64,000 bases of DNA, from the NCBI RefSeq assembly GCF_024228675.1, contig NZ_CP100461.1:1984001-2048000 (forward strand). Reading direction: 5' to 3'. A program made the position numbers and the translations under genes. Positions 1 through 9,775 of the stretch are shown here, piece after piece. Each line of letters begins with the position of its first letter. The first letter of the stretch is position 1. Source of the stretch: Salinigranum marinum (lineage in GTDB: Archaea > Halobacteriota > Halobacteria > Halobacteriales > Haloferacaceae). A model generated the notes under the pieces. It was not told where the DNA came from. It saw nothing but the letters and a program-made list of their open reading frames with translations, and did not search any database.

Positions 1-271
1 CGGCCTCCTCGGGGATGACGTCGAGCACCTGCGCCTCGGCCTCCCGCGGCGGAGTGAGCACGTCGGGGTCGGGCCGAACCGTGATGCGTTTCCTGAGCTT
101 GGAGGCCAGTTTGCGGATGAGGTCGCCGTTGCGAGCGAACTGCTTGGGATGTCTGGTGTACACCACCAGCTCCGGTCCCTCGTACTTCACGTCCGAAACC
201 GAGATGTCCGTCGGGAGTTCGGCCTCGATCTCTGCTTGTAGATTTTCGAGCTGTTTGTCTACGGAACTCAT
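1..271 (-). CDS. beta-CASP ribonuclease FttA/aCPSF1, N-terminal part (cut by window edge)
   Basis: The visible 90 codons start at an ATG (bases 271-269) and run off the left edge. The peptide begins MSSVDKQLENLQ and contains SVSDVKYEGPELVVYTR followed by a KLASKLRKRITVRP segment. This is the N-terminal KH-type region of the archaeal CPSF1-like protein. The family comprises metallo-beta-lactamase/beta-CASP ribonucleases that bind U-rich 3' ends and act in transcription termination and RNA 3'-end formation. The catalytic domain lies outside the window, so the assignment rests on the well-conserved N-terminus alone. The gene points leftwards, divergent from the next gene. Confidence 0.8.
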   Translation of the reverse strand, partial: MSSVDKQLENLQAEIEAELPTDISVSDVKYEGPELVVYTRHPKQFARNGDLIRKLASKLRKRITVRPDPDVLTPPREAEAQVLDVIPEEA

Positions 272-498
272 AACTGAGAACGATCCGCCCAGCCTGTGGA
301 CGTATCGGGGTCGGGTTCGTCCACCGCCACCTCACCGCGGTCGTCGGCCTCGCCCGCGACGGCGGTCACTCGGGTGGGAGCGGACCGGTGAGGGGAGAGC
401 CGAGAGTGCATTGTCGACTAGGTCAGTAGTGCAGTGTCGTGACTGCGGTGCGGGAAGAGGCAGTGAGAACCCGCTTAGTCGGTTCTATCACCGCGGAG

Positions 499-507
499 TT
501 ATAAAAG
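499..507 (+). promoter_or_regulatory. TATA box of the gene at 549
   Basis: TTATAAAAG lies about 45 bases before the ATG at 549. That would give a short leader of roughly 20 bases. No convincing Shine-Dalgarno sequence precedes the ATG. Confidence 0.55.
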
Positions 508-548
508 CCTTCGCAAACGCGAAGTGTCCGCTCCCCCTCGGGCGACCC

Positions 549-1037
549 ATGCGACTCACGCCCGACCGGGTCGAAGCCGAGTACGAGTGGACGCGAGCAC
601 GTGCGCCACGGATCGTCACCGTCATCAACGACACCCGGGCGCGACTGGGGGCGGCGTTCGACGTCACGGTCGACCCCGTGACCGAGGCCGACTACCGCAG
701 GGAGGTCGACGCGGTGTTCGCCAATGGGGAACGCGGGGTCAACGTCGCGGCGTACGTCGCGCTCCTCCGCGACCTCGACGTCGACGGCGACTACCCGGGG
801 TTCGTCGTCGACGAGGTCCTCGGGCGGGAGTTGGCGGCGACGATCGCGGGCGGCCAACCGCTCGCGCTCCTGGCGCAGGCGACGTTCCACATCGCGGACG
901 TGTTCACCCACAGCGACGGCGTCGCCGGCGTCGACGACCTCGACGCGGCGCTCGCGGCGGGCTTTCAGACCCGGCTCCCCGGCTGGTCGTGGCGCGACGG
1001 CGACCCCTTTGCGGTGTCGACGCGCGGTGAGGACTGA
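549..1037 (+). CDS. Haloarchaeal hypothetical protein, 162 aa
   Basis: I do not recognise a family. The reading frame opens far upstream, but the ATG at 549 (MRLTPDRVEAEYEW) is the first start after the TATA box at 499-507, and coding character begins there. The product is soluble and acidic with no signal peptide, membrane segment or cysteine motif. It looks mostly helical, with a central stretch FANGERGVNVAAYVALLRD and a FHIADVFTHSDG motif that may hold His/Asp side chains. The codon bias is typical of a chromosomal haloarchaeal gene. It stands alone between the FttA gene and proS, so context gives no clue to function. Confidence 0.72.
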   Translation: MRLTPDRVEAEYEWTRARAPRIVTVINDTRARLGAAFDVTVDPVTEADYRREVDAVFANGERGVNVAAYVALLRDLDVDGDYPGFVVDEVLGRELAATIAGGQPLALLAQATFHIADVFTHSDGVAGVDDLDAALAAGFQTRLPGWSWRDGDPFAVSTRGED

Positions 1038-1049
1038 GCGGGGCTGTCG

Positions 1050-1343
1050 TCAGTCAGTGCCGGCTGTCGCCGCCCCCGGGGGTGGCGACGACCGGATGCC
1101 AGTGCCAACAGACCGTCTGAGCGCCGGCCTCACCGGATGAGCCGCGAGCACCGGGGCGCGTGCTGGACGCCCAGCCTCGACTTCGAGCGCGTCGAGGCGC
1201 TCGGCGACGCACCGCTCGCGGCTCCGACACGGCGTGACGTTCACCAGCACGTCGTGTTCGTACTCCGCGAGGAGCACCGGCGGGACCCGCTGGGTGAGGG
1301 CGGTAATCGGTGGCGAGTAGCTACCCCGACCGGTCGGGGACAC
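1050..1343 (-). pseudogene. Possible small gene or gene remnant in the gap before proS
   Basis: The 449-base gap 1038-1486 contains no clear gene. On the minus strand a 97-codon frame starts with a protein-like stretch (TALTQRVPPVLLAEYEHDV, then VNVTPCRSRERCVAERLDALEVEAG) using GC-rich wobble codons. It then degrades into low-complexity, arginine- and proline-rich sequence up to the stop. This pattern suits a truncated or decaying haloarchaeal small protein, but chance open frames are common at this GC content. I see no promoter specific to it. Confidence 0.25.
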
Positions 1344-1486
1344 ACGACCGGACCCGGTCGGCGTGAGGTGCCGACGAATCGGCGCGGGGGCGACGGAGCG
1401 GGGGCGGCTGTCCCGTGTGGGTCAGGTGGGCGATCGAAACCGACCGTTCGGGGTCTTTAAGACGGCGCTGACGCAACGCCACGGCA

Positions 1487-2962
1487 ATGACCGACGACCA
1501 GGAGCTCGGGATCACCGAGTCGAAGTCACACAGAACGGGCGAGTGGTACGCCGAAGTCGTACAGAAGGCGGGGCTGGCGAACTACGCCCCCGAGGGGATG
1601 AGCGGGTTCATCATCACCCGTCCGCGCGGCTACGCGCTCTGGGAGCGGCTCCAGCGGGCGCTCGACGCGAAGTTCAAGGCCACGGGCGTCCGGAACGCCT
1701 ACTTCCCGCTTTTCATCCCCGAGTCGTACCTCGAACGCGAGAAGGACGTCGTCGAGGGGTTCGACCCCGAGGTGGCGTGGGTCACCCACGGCGGCCACGA
1801 GGAGCTGGAAGAACGCCTCGCCGTCCGGCCTACCTCGGAGTCGATCATCGCGCCGTACATGAGCCAGTGGGTCCGGAGTCACCGCGACCTCCCCCTCAGG
1901 GTGAACCAGTGGGCCTCCGTCGTCCGCTGGGAGGCGACGGAGACGAAGCCGTTCTTCCGGACGAAGGAGTTCCTCTGGCAGGAGGGCCACACCGCCCACG
2001 CGACCCACGACGACGCGTGGGAGGAGACGGTTACCCGGCTGGACCAGTACCAGGAGACGTACGAGGAGGTGCTCGCGATTCCCGTCCTCAGAGGGCAAAA
2101 GCCCGACCACGACAAGTTCCCCGGCGCACACACGACGACGACGGTCGAGGCGCTGATGCCCGACGGCAAGTCGGTGCAGGGCGCGACGAGCCACCACCTC
2201 GGCACCTCCTTCGCCGAGGCGTTCGACATCACCTACACCGACGAGGCCGAAGAGGAGCAGGTCGCCCACACCACCTCCTGGGGACTCTCCTGGCGGGCGC
2301 TCGGCGCGCTCATCATGACGCACTCGGACGACCAGGGACTCGTCCTCCCGCCGGCGATCGCGCCCGAGCAGGTCGTCGTCGTCCCCATCTGGCAGGCCGA
2401 CACCAAGGACGCGGTGCTCGACTACGCCGCGGGCGTCGCCGACGAACTCGCCGACGCCGGTCTCAGGGTCGAACTCGACGACCGCGACGAGCGCAATCCG
2501 GGGTTCAAGTTCAACGAGTGGGAGCTGAAGGGCGTCCCCCTCCGGATCGAGATCGGCCCGAACGAGGTCGACGACGGGGTGCTCACCCTCGCGCACCGCC
2601 CCGACGGCGAGAAACACGAGGTCTCCCGGGAGGGCGTCGTCTCCACGGTCGAAGACCACTTCGACGAGGTGTACGCGAAGCTGTACGCCGCCGCGGAGGA
2701 GACGCTCGAGGGAAGCGTCCGCCACGCGGACAGTCGAGACGAGATCCTGGGCACGCTGGGTCGACACGGCGGCTACGTGAAAGCGCCGTGGTGCGGCAAG
2801 GAGGCCTGCGAGACCGAGATCAAAGACCAGATCGCCGCCGAGATCGTCATGGTGCCGTTCCACGCCGACGACGAACCTGGCGAACTCGTCCACGAGGGCG
2901 AGGCGTGTGCGATCTGTGGCGACGAGGCGGTCGAGACGGCGTACTTCGCGAAGTCGTACTGA
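1487..2962 (+). CDS. proS: Prolyl-tRNA synthetase (archaeal/eukaryote-like type)
   Basis: Charges tRNA-Pro with proline in the cytoplasm. The 491-residue length fits the archaeal ProS without the bacterial editing insert. The class II core is visible: a GFIITRPRGYALWE region near residue 43, motif 2 around RWEATETKPFFRTKEF (near residue 146), and HTTTTVEALMPDGKS. An anticodon-binding domain and a C-terminal domain with CGKEAC and CAICG follow, which look like paired zinc-binding cysteines. The protein ends AYFAKSY, the family's usual aromatic C-terminus. A TATA-like CTTTAAGA about 30 bases upstream of the ATG suggests a leaderless mRNA. The gene converges on the YjiH-type gene. Confidence 0.97.
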   Translation: MTDDQELGITESKSHRTGEWYAEVVQKAGLANYAPEGMSGFIITRPRGYALWERLQRALDAKFKATGVRNAYFPLFIPESYLEREKDVVEGFDPEVAWVTHGGHEELEERLAVRPTSESIIAPYMSQWVRSHRDLPLRVNQWASVVRWEATETKPFFRTKEFLWQEGHTAHATHDDAWEETVTRLDQYQETYEEVLAIPVLRGQKPDHDKFPGAHTTTTVEALMPDGKSVQGATSHHLGTSFAEAFDITYTDEAEEEQVAHTTSWGLSWRALGALIMTHSDDQGLVLPPAIAPEQVVVVPIWQADTKDAVLDYAAGVADELADAGLRVELDDRDERNPGFKFNEWELKGVPLRIEIGPNEVDDGVLTLAHRPDGEKHEVSREGVVSTVEDHFDEVYAKLYAAAEETLEGSVRHADSRDEILGTLGRHGGYVKAPWCGKEACETEIKDQIAAEIVMVPFHADDEPGELVHEGEACAICGDEAVETAYFAKSY

Positions 2963-3058
2963 GCCGGGGCGTCGAGAGACCGGACGCCGAGGGGCGCGGC
3001 GGCGTGTCGCGTTCGGCCGCCGCGATCCCCACGGTCGGCCGGGAGCGACGACGGCCGG

Positions 3059-4483
3059 CTACCCGAGAACGCCGAGGAAGGCGAGAAGGTGGGTGAGCCC
3101 GGCGATCAGCGGGACGAGAACGACCGTCCGCATGACGAACAGCACCACGAGGTCACGGAACCGAACCGGGACGTCGCTGAACATGTCCATCGTCATAGGA
3201 CCGACGCTCGAGAAGAAGATCAGCTGAGAGACGGCCAACACGGCGACGAAGAACTTCGCCTTCAGGGCGGTTTCGGTGACGAGCAACACCGGCACGTACA
3301 TCTCGGTGATGCCGACGATCGTCGCCGGCGCCACGGTCGCCGCGTCGGGGATGCCGAGCGCGGCGATGACGGGGGTGAGTGGCCGGCCGAGGATGTCGAA
3401 GACGGGCGTATTCGCGGACAAAAGCGTCGCCGCGAGACCGACCGCAAGGATGGTCCCGAGGATCAGGCTCGTGAGTTTGAGTCCGTCGACGAACCCGCGC
3501 GTGGCCGCGGCGGTGAAGCTCTCCCCCTCCTCGGCTTTCTTGACGGCCTCCGAGAGGGCGAGTCGGACGTACTCCGTCGGCCCGCCCGAGAAGGCCACTT
3601 CGGGATCCGGCTCGGCGATGTACTCCTCGGGGATCGTCGAGATCGGCGGGATCCGAACCAGGATCACGGCCGTAACGACGACACAGACGAAGTACGCCGC
3701 GAAGACGACCGGGAAGAGGTCGAGGATCTCGAGCGTGGCGGCGACGACGCCGACGAAGCCGATGCTGACGGTCGAGAAACACGTCGCGATGGTGAAGACG
3801 TCACGCTTGTGGTACCCTCCCTGCTCGAAGACGTTCCGCGTCACGTAGAGCCCGACGCTGTACGAGCCGACCCACGAGGCGAGGCTGTCGAGCGCCGCCC
3901 GCCCCGGGATCTTGAACAGCGGTTTCATCACCGGACGGGCGAGCGTCCCGACGAACTCCAACCCACCCAGTTCGACGAAGATGGTGATGAAGATCGCCCC
4001 GATCGGGATGATGACGCCGACGCTGTACACGAGCGTCCCCCACATCAGCCCGCCCGTTCCGGGGGTGTGCAGCCAGGCGGGCCCCAGTTTGAAGAACATC
4101 ACCGGCGCGAGGACGAGCCCCGCCAGTCGGAGCAGCCAGAACGCCGTCGACGTCTCGAAGTACGAGAGGTCGTAGCCCGCGACCGTCGGCGAGCCGAGCC
4201 TCGCGGCGGTCGTCAACACCCCGCCGGCGACGATGATCGCGAGGGAGTAGACGCCGACGGCGTTCGGTGCGCCCTCGGTAATCGTGCTCACGACGATGTC
4301 GAACGGGACGGTGACCTGCCCCTGGTACGGCACGGGGACCAAGAAGAACACCGCACCGATCACGAACGCGGTGACGAACTTGAGCACCGGCCGCCCACGG
4401 ATGTCGTGTAAGTCGAGTTCGTCGATGCTCCGTGCGCTTCGGGTGGAGTCGACCGTCCACGTGCGTTTTCCTTCGGTTGACAT
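3059..4483 (-). CDS. YjiH family membrane protein with nucleoside-recognition (Gate) domains
   Basis: An integral membrane protein of 474 residues when read from the ATG at 4483 (MSTEGKRTWTVDS); an ATG nine codons further upstream is possible but lies closer to the TATA box. There are about ten hydrophobic helices. Two related blocks flank a soluble loop near residues 285-320 (IPEEYIAEPDPEVAF). The family (YjiH, COG3314) contains paired Gate domains of the nucleoside-transporter fold and is thought to act as a transporter with unknown substrate. A TATA box (minus-strand GTATAAAG, about 4537-4545) would start transcription near 4515. The gene is transcribed alone, divergent from gltB. Confidence 0.9.
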   Translation of the reverse strand: MSTEGKRTWTVDSTRSARSIDELDLHDIRGRPVLKFVTAFVIGAVFFLVPVPYQGQVTVPFDIVVSTITEGAPNAVGVYSLAIIVAGGVLTTAARLGSPTVAGYDLSYFETSTAFWLLRLAGLVLAPVMFFKLGPAWLHTPGTGGLMWGTLVYSVGVIIPIGAIFITIFVELGGLEFVGTLARPVMKPLFKIPGRAALDSLASWVGSYSVGLYVTRNVFEQGGYHKRDVFTIATCFSTVSIGFVGVVAATLEILDLFPVVFAAYFVCVVVTAVILVRIPPISTIPEEYIAEPDPEVAFSGGPTEYVRLALSEAVKKAEEGESFTAAATRGFVDGLKLTSLILGTILAVGLAATLLSANTPVFDILGRPLTPVIAALGIPDAATVAPATIVGITEMYVPVLLVTETALKAKFFVAVLAVSQLIFFSSVGPMTMDMFSDVPVRFRDLVVLFVMRTVVLVPLIAGLTHLLAFLGVLG

Positions 4484-4818
4484 ATTCCACAGTGTGTGAC
4501 AGTATAGCATAAACGTACGATTTCCATACGGAGCCGACTTTATACGCGATCGGGAGACCGAACCGACAGACCGGCCACACGACCCCCTCGGCTCCGGCGG
4601 CGCGGCGGTCGGCAGTCGCGGCCCACGCCGTCGTCAGCGTGTGCTCACCGCTGTCGCTTCGTCTCCCCCGGGCGGTCGTACACGATCGTTCGTCTCGTTC
4701 GGCGTGTGTCGACTCCCTCGACGGAAGGATACAGATACCTTAAATTGCCTTATATGTGACTTACACACCCTTATCCCTTTATGAATAGCCTGATAAGGAG
4801 GAAGTGCCAGGTGGACGT
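4484..4818. promoter_or_regulatory. Divergent promoter region between the YjiH-type gene and gltB
   Basis: The 335-base gap is AT-rich at both ends. The YjiH-side TATA box is at about 4537-4545 on the minus strand. On the gltB side, TTAAATTGCCTTATATG (about 4740-4756) and CCTTTATGAATAG (4777-4789) supply TATA-like boxes. An AAGGAGGA sequence at 4795-4802 lies 16 bases before the ATG at 4819, and AGGTGG (4810-4815) lies 3 bases before it. A GTG at 4804 is in frame but abuts the first Shine-Dalgarno-like sequence too closely. The middle (about 4560-4720) shows nothing recognisable. Confidence 0.6.
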
Positions 4819-7800
4819 ATGACCAAGCCACAGAGAGACACCCACGCCGCATCGGCGGGGCTCGCGGATCCGGCCGACGAGCGCTCGAACTGCGGCGTTG
4901 GTGCCGTAATCGACCTCGACGGCGGCTCCTCTCACGACGTCGTCTCGGACGGGCTCGACCTGCTGAAGAACCTCGAACACCGCGGGACCACCGGTGCCGA
5001 GGAGAACACCGGTGACGGGGCCGGCATCCTCATCCAGCGACCGGACGAGTTCTTTGCGGCAGTCGTCGACACCGACCTCCCCGAGACGTACGCGGTCGGG
5101 TCGATCTTCATGCCACAGAACGGTGACGACCGGCGCGCGCTCGAGTCGGTCGTCGAGTCGACGCTCGCCGACCACGGCGTCGACGTGCTCACCTGGCGCG
5201 ACGTCCCCACGGAGAACGCGGATCTCGGACGGACCGCGCTCGAATCCGAGCCGGACGTCAGACAGCTGTTCGTCGCGCCCGCCAACGGGATGTCGACCGA
5301 GGAGTTCGACCGGGCGCTGTACGTCGGCCGGCGCGACCTCGAGAAGGCGGCCGAGTCGACCGAACTCCCCGGCGCGGAGCGTTTTTACGTCTGCTCGCTT
5401 GACCGCAAGACCGTCGTCTACAAGGGACTGCTGAAGAGCGAACAGCTCCCCGCCTACTACCCGGACCTCACCGACGAGCGGATGAAGACGACGCTGACGC
5501 TCGTCCACGCGCGCTTCTCGACGAACACCCTGGGTGCATGGCACCTCGCCCACCCGTACCGAAACATCATCCACAACGGCGAGTTCAACACGATCCAGGG
5601 GAACATCAACTGGATGCGGGCCCGGGAGACGGATCTCGCCCACCCCGACTTCGGGGCGGAGCTCGAGACGCTGATGCCGATCATCAACGACCCGAACCAG
5701 TCCGACACCGCCTCCGTGGACAACGCGATCGAACTCCTGCTCAACACGGGGCGGGAGCTCCCGCACGTCCTCCGGATGCTCATCCCCGAGGCGTTCGAGG
5801 GCGACGAGGAGATGGCTCCCGAGCGGAAGGACTGGTACGACTTCCACGCCTCGCTGATCGAGCCCTGGGACGGGCCAGCGCTCGTCGCCGCCACCGACGG
5901 CGACCGGGTCGCGGCGGTCCTGGACCGAAACGGCCTGCGACCGTGTCGGTACGACATCACCGAGGATAACACGCTCGTCATGGCGAGCGAGGTCGGCGCA
6001 CTCGACACCGAGCCCGCCGACATCAGGGAACGCGGCCGCCTGAAACCCGGACAGCTGTTCATGGCCGACCCCGAGGACGGGCGCGTCATTCCCGACGCCG
6101 AGGTGTTCGACCAGCTCACGGACGAGAAGTACGGCGAGTGGGTCCGCGACCACCAGCTGAACCTCTCGGAGATCTCGGACGGTGACCTCCTGCCCAGGGA
6201 GCGAACCGAACAGCTCCGCGCACAACAGGCGGCGTTCGGCTACACCCACGACCAGCTCAACCACCTCATCAAGCCGATGGCGCAGTCGGGGAAGGACCCC
6301 GTCGGCTCCATGGGCGACGACACCCCGCTGTCCGTTCTGTCGGAGTTCAACCGCCCGCTGTTCACGTACTTCAAACAGCTGTTCGCGCAGGTGACGAACC
6401 CGCCGCTGGACTACATCCGCGAGGAACTCGTCACCTCGCTCGAATCCAGGCTGGGGTTCCAGCGGAACCTCCTGGACGAGACGCCCGAACACGCCCAGCA
6501 GCTCGTCCTCGACTCGCCGGTCCTCACGGACAGCCAGGCGGCCGCGATCAAGGCGCTCGACGGCGACGTCTCGACGGCCGTCGTCGACATCACCTACGAG
6601 ACGGAGAAGACGCTCGAATCGGCGGTCGAACGCGTCCGCGAGGACGTCAAGCGGGTCATCGACGACGGGGCGACCATCGTCGTGCTGTCTGACCGCGACA
6701 TCGGGCCCGAGCGGGTCGCGATCCCGAGTCTCCTCGCGACCGGCGCGGTCCACCACTCGCTCGTCCGGAACGGGCTCCGCAACCACGCCGGGCTCGTCCT
6801 CGAATCGGGCGACCCCCGCGAGGTCCATCACCTCGCGACGCTCGTCGGCTACGGAGCCGACGCGGTCAACCCCTACCTGGCGTACCAGACCATCTGTGAC
6901 GTCGTCGCCGGCCCCGACGGAGCCGACGAGGCCGAAGCCATCGCGGCGTACAAGAAAGCCCTGGAGGACGGCCTCCTGAAGACGATGGCCAAGATGGGCA
7001 TCTCCACCGTGGAGTCGTACCAGGGTGCACAGATCTTCGAGGCCGTCGGGCTCGACTCGTCGTTCATCGCGGAGTACTTCGAGGGGACCGAGATCCGAAC
7101 CGAGGGGATCGGTCTCCCACAGATCGAGGAGGACCTGCTCACTCGGCACGCGGTCGGCTACGGTGCCGACCCCGACCTCGAACGTCAGGGCGAGTACGAG
7201 AACCGCTCGAACGGGCTCCACCACCGCTGGAACCCCCAGACCGTCGGGACGCTCCAGCAGGCCGTCCGCTCCGGGAGCTACGAAAAGTACGGTGACTTCG
7301 CCGAGCTGGTGAACGACCAGACGAAGGAGCTGCAGACGCTCCGGGGGCTCTTGGAGTTCGACTCCGACCGCGACCCCGTCCCGATCGAGGAAGTCGAGGA
7401 GATCGAGGAGATCGTCACCCGGTTTTCGACGGCGGCGATGTCGCTCGGGAGCCTCTCGCCCGAGGCACACGAGAACAACTCCATCGCGATGAACCGCCTC
7501 GGCGGGAAGTCCAACACCGGTGAGGGCGGCGAACCCCCTGAGAGATTTGGCACCGAGAAGGAGTGTAACGTCAAGCAGGTCGCCTCGGGCCGCTTCGGCG
7601 TCACCTCCGATTACCTCACCCACGCCGACGAGATCCAGATCAAGATGGCACAGGGGTCGAAGCCGGGCGAAGGTGGCCACCTCCCCGGCAAGAAGGTCAA
7701 CGAGATGATCGCTCACGTCCGCTACTCCACGCCCGGGGTCGGGCTCATCTCGCCGCCGCCGCTGCACGACATCTACTCCATCGAGGACCTCAAGCAGCTC

Positions 7801-9351
7801 ATCCACGACCTCAAGATCGCCAATCCTGAGGCAGATATCAACGTCAAGCTCGTCTCCGAGGCGGGCATCGGCACCATCGCCGCCGGCGTCGCCAAGGCCA
7901 ACGCGGACGTGGTCCACATCTCGGGTGACTCCGGCGGCACCGGCGCCTCCCCCAAGACGTCGATCAAGAACGCCGGCCTCCCGTGGGAACTCGGTCTCGC
8001 GGAGGCGAACCAGATGCTCCGAGCGACGAACCTCCGCTCGCGCATCAAGGTCACGACCGACGGCGGGATGATGACCGGCCGCGACATCGCCGTCGCCGCC
8101 CTCTTGGGCGCCGAGGAGTATATCTTCGGGACGGCGTCGCTCGTCACGAGCGGCTGCGTGATGGCGCGGCAGTGTCACGAGAACACCTGTCCCGTCGGCG
8201 TCGCGACGCAGAACGAGAAGCTCAGGGAACGGTTCCCCGGCAAGCCCCAGCACGTCATCAACTACATGACGTTCATGGCCCAGGAGCTCCGGGAGATCAT
8301 GGCCGAACTCGGCTTCCGGACGATCGACGAGATGGTCGGCCGCCCCTCCCTGTTGAAACAGCGCGAGACCGACCACCCGAAGGCAAAGCATCTGGATCTC
8401 TCGGCGATCATCGCCGAACCCGCTCCCGGTCCACGGTACAAGACCGAACAACAGCGCCACGCGGACGTCGCCACGCAGTTGGATCACGACCTCATCGAGG
8501 AGGCACAGCCCGCACTCGATGAGGGGCGACGGGTCCGCATCCAGTCGGAGATCTCGAACGTCGACCGCGCGGTCGGGGCGATGCTCTCGAACCGCATCTC
8601 GAAGGCGTACGGCGGGGCGGGCCTGCCGGACGACACGATCAGCGTCGATTTCGACGGCATCGCCGGGCAGTCGTTCGGCGCGTTCCTCGCCAACGGCGTG
8701 ACGATGCGCATCGAGGGTGCGTGCAACGACTACGTCGGCAAGGGCCTGTCCGGTGGAAAAGTCATCGTCCGCACGCCCGAGGACGCGGCGTACGCCGCCG
8801 ACGAGAACGTCCTCATCGGTAACGTCGCGCTGTACGGCGCGACCCAGGGTGAGGCATACATCAACGGCGTCGCCGGCGAGCGCTTCGCCGTCCGCAACTC
8901 GGGCGTGAAGGCCGTCGTCGAGGGCGTCGGAGACCACGGCTGTGAGTACATGACCGGCGGGGTCGTCGCGGTGCTCGGCGAGACCGGGAAGAACTTCGCG
9001 GCCGGGATGTCCGGCGGGGTCGCGTACGTCTACGACCCCGACGGCGAGTTCGAGCGCTTGGCCAACACCGGGATGGTGACGCTCGACGAGACGCTGGAGG
9101 AGTCCGACGAGGCGATGCTCCGCCGCCTCGTCGAGAACCACGCCAAGTACACCGACTCCGACCGGGCGGCGTGGATGCTCGACGACTGGGGACGAGTACG
9201 AGAACAGTTCGTGAAGGTGATGCCCGACGCCTACGCCGAGGTCATCGCCGAGCGCGCCCGCGACGACGTGCGCAACGACCTCCCCGACGAGGCCAGCGCC
9301 ACTGCCGTCGACTCCGACGTCGAGGGCGTCGCGACGACCGGCGACGACTGA
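4819..9351 (+). CDS. gltB: Glutamate synthase large subunit (ferredoxin-type GltB)
   Basis: Makes two glutamates from 2-oxoglutarate and glutamine in the GS-GOGAT nitrogen pathway. The 1510-residue length matches full-size glutamate synthases. A short propeptide precedes Cys25 in SNCGVGAVI, the catalytic nucleophile of the class II amidotransferase domain (residues about 25-440), normally exposed by cleavage. A central linking domain follows. The FMN-binding synthase barrel (about 830-1200) shows GSKPGEGGHLPGKKV, GDSGGTGASP and TDGGMMTGRD. Cys1113, Cys1119 and Cys1124 form the CX5CX4C pattern of the 3Fe-4S cluster. The C-terminal Gly-rich beta-helix occupies about 1260-1510. No GltD-like small subunit lies nearby, so ferredoxin is the likely electron donor. 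Confidence 0.95.
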   Translation: MTKPQRDTHAASAGLADPADERSNCGVGAVIDLDGGSSHDVVSDGLDLLKNLEHRGTTGAEENTGDGAGILIQRPDEFFAAVVDTDLPETYAVGSIFMPQNGDDRRALESVVESTLADHGVDVLTWRDVPTENADLGRTALESEPDVRQLFVAPANGMSTEEFDRALYVGRRDLEKAAESTELPGAERFYVCSLDRKTVVYKGLLKSEQLPAYYPDLTDERMKTTLTLVHARFSTNTLGAWHLAHPYRNIIHNGEFNTIQGNINWMRARETDLAHPDFGAELETLMPIINDPNQSDTASVDNAIELLLNTGRELPHVLRMLIPEAFEGDEEMAPERKDWYDFHASLIEPWDGPALVAATDGDRVAAVLDRNGLRPCRYDITEDNTLVMASEVGALDTEPADIRERGRLKPGQLFMADPEDGRVIPDAEVFDQLTDEKYGEWVRDHQLNLSEISDGDLLPRERTEQLRAQQAAFGYTHDQLNHLIKPMAQSGKDPVGSMGDDTPLSVLSEFNRPLFTYFKQLFAQVTNPPLDYIREELVTSLESRLGFQRNLLDETPEHAQQLVLDSPVLTDSQAAAIKALDGDVSTAVVDITYETEKTLESAVERVREDVKRVIDDGATIVVLSDRDIGPERVAIPSLLATGAVHHSLVRNGLRNHAGLVLESGDPREVHHLATLVGYGADAVNPYLAYQTICDVVAGPDGADEAEAIAAYKKALEDGLLKTMAKMGISTVESYQGAQIFEAVGLDSSFIAEYFEGTEIRTEGIGLPQIEEDLLTRHAVGYGADPDLERQGEYENRSNGLHHRWNPQTVGTLQQAVRSGSYEKYGDFAELVNDQTKELQTLRGLLEFDSDRDPVPIEEVEEIEEIVTRFSTAAMSLGSLSPEAHENNSIAMNRLGGKSNTGEGGEPPERFGTEKECNVKQVASGRFGVTSDYLTHADEIQIKMAQGSKPGEGGHLPGKKVNEMIAHVRYSTPGVGLISPPPLHDIYSIEDLKQLIHDLKIANPEADINVKLVSEAGIGTIAAGVAKANADVVHISGDSGGTGASPKTSIKNAGLPWELGLAEANQMLRATNLRSRIKVTTDGGMMTGRDIAVAALLGAEEYIFGTASLVTSGCVMARQCHENTCPVGVATQNEKLRERFPGKPQHVINYMTFMAQELREIMAELGFRTIDEMVGRPSLLKQRETDHPKAKHLDLSAIIAEPAPGPRYKTEQQRHADVATQLDHDLIEEAQPALDEGRRVRIQSEISNVDRAVGAMLSNRISKAYGGAGLPDDTISVDFDGIAGQSFGAFLANGVTMRIEGACNDYVGKGLSGGKVIVRTPEDAAYAADENVLIGNVALYGATQGEAYINGVAGERFAVRNSGVKAVVEGVGDHGCEYMTGGVVAVLGETGKNFAAGMSGGVAYVYDPDGEFERLANTGMVTLDETLEESDEAMLRRLVENHAKYTDSDRAAWMLDDWGRVREQFVKVMPDAYAEVIAERARDDVRNDLPDEASATAVDSDVEGVATTGDD

Positions 9352-9775
9352 GGTTCGAGGGGCGGAGGTCGACGGTCGAACGCGAGGCGAGTTTTTCCTC
9401 TGGTGCTCTCCGATCGGTGGTGTCCGGTCACGACGTACGATTCTGCCGAACTCGGTTCCGTAGGCGGATGAGCCGACGGAACGGGCGCGATCGTCGAAGC
9501 GGCGAGCTGCCACGTCACCGAAGCACCTGCGGCGTCGAGCCGTTCGGTCGTTCGCCTCCGCGCCCTCGAACACCTCCCCGACCGATTCGCCCCGAACGTT
9601 CATATCCGATCGCGAGGCCACCACACGTCGTGCCCCCGAGCGGGACCACGGAGTGTCAGCGGTCGCGTGGTGCGTCCGCTCCGTGTGCGGCGTGAGAGAC
9701 GCACCGCCAGTCCGCCACCCACGGCCGGCTCCGCACGGGTGGCACGCTTTAGCGTCGACGGTCCGAACCGTCGGT
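9352..9775. other. Intergenic region after gltB, no gene recognised
   Basis: A GTTTTTCC T-run around 9389-9397 just after gltB may serve as an archaeal T-rich terminator. The rest of the 424 bases carries only chance frames rich in arginine and proline. Near the right end CTTTAGCG (9747-9754) sits about 25 bases before the ATG at 9776 and is the likely promoter box of the epimerase gene. Confidence 0.5.
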
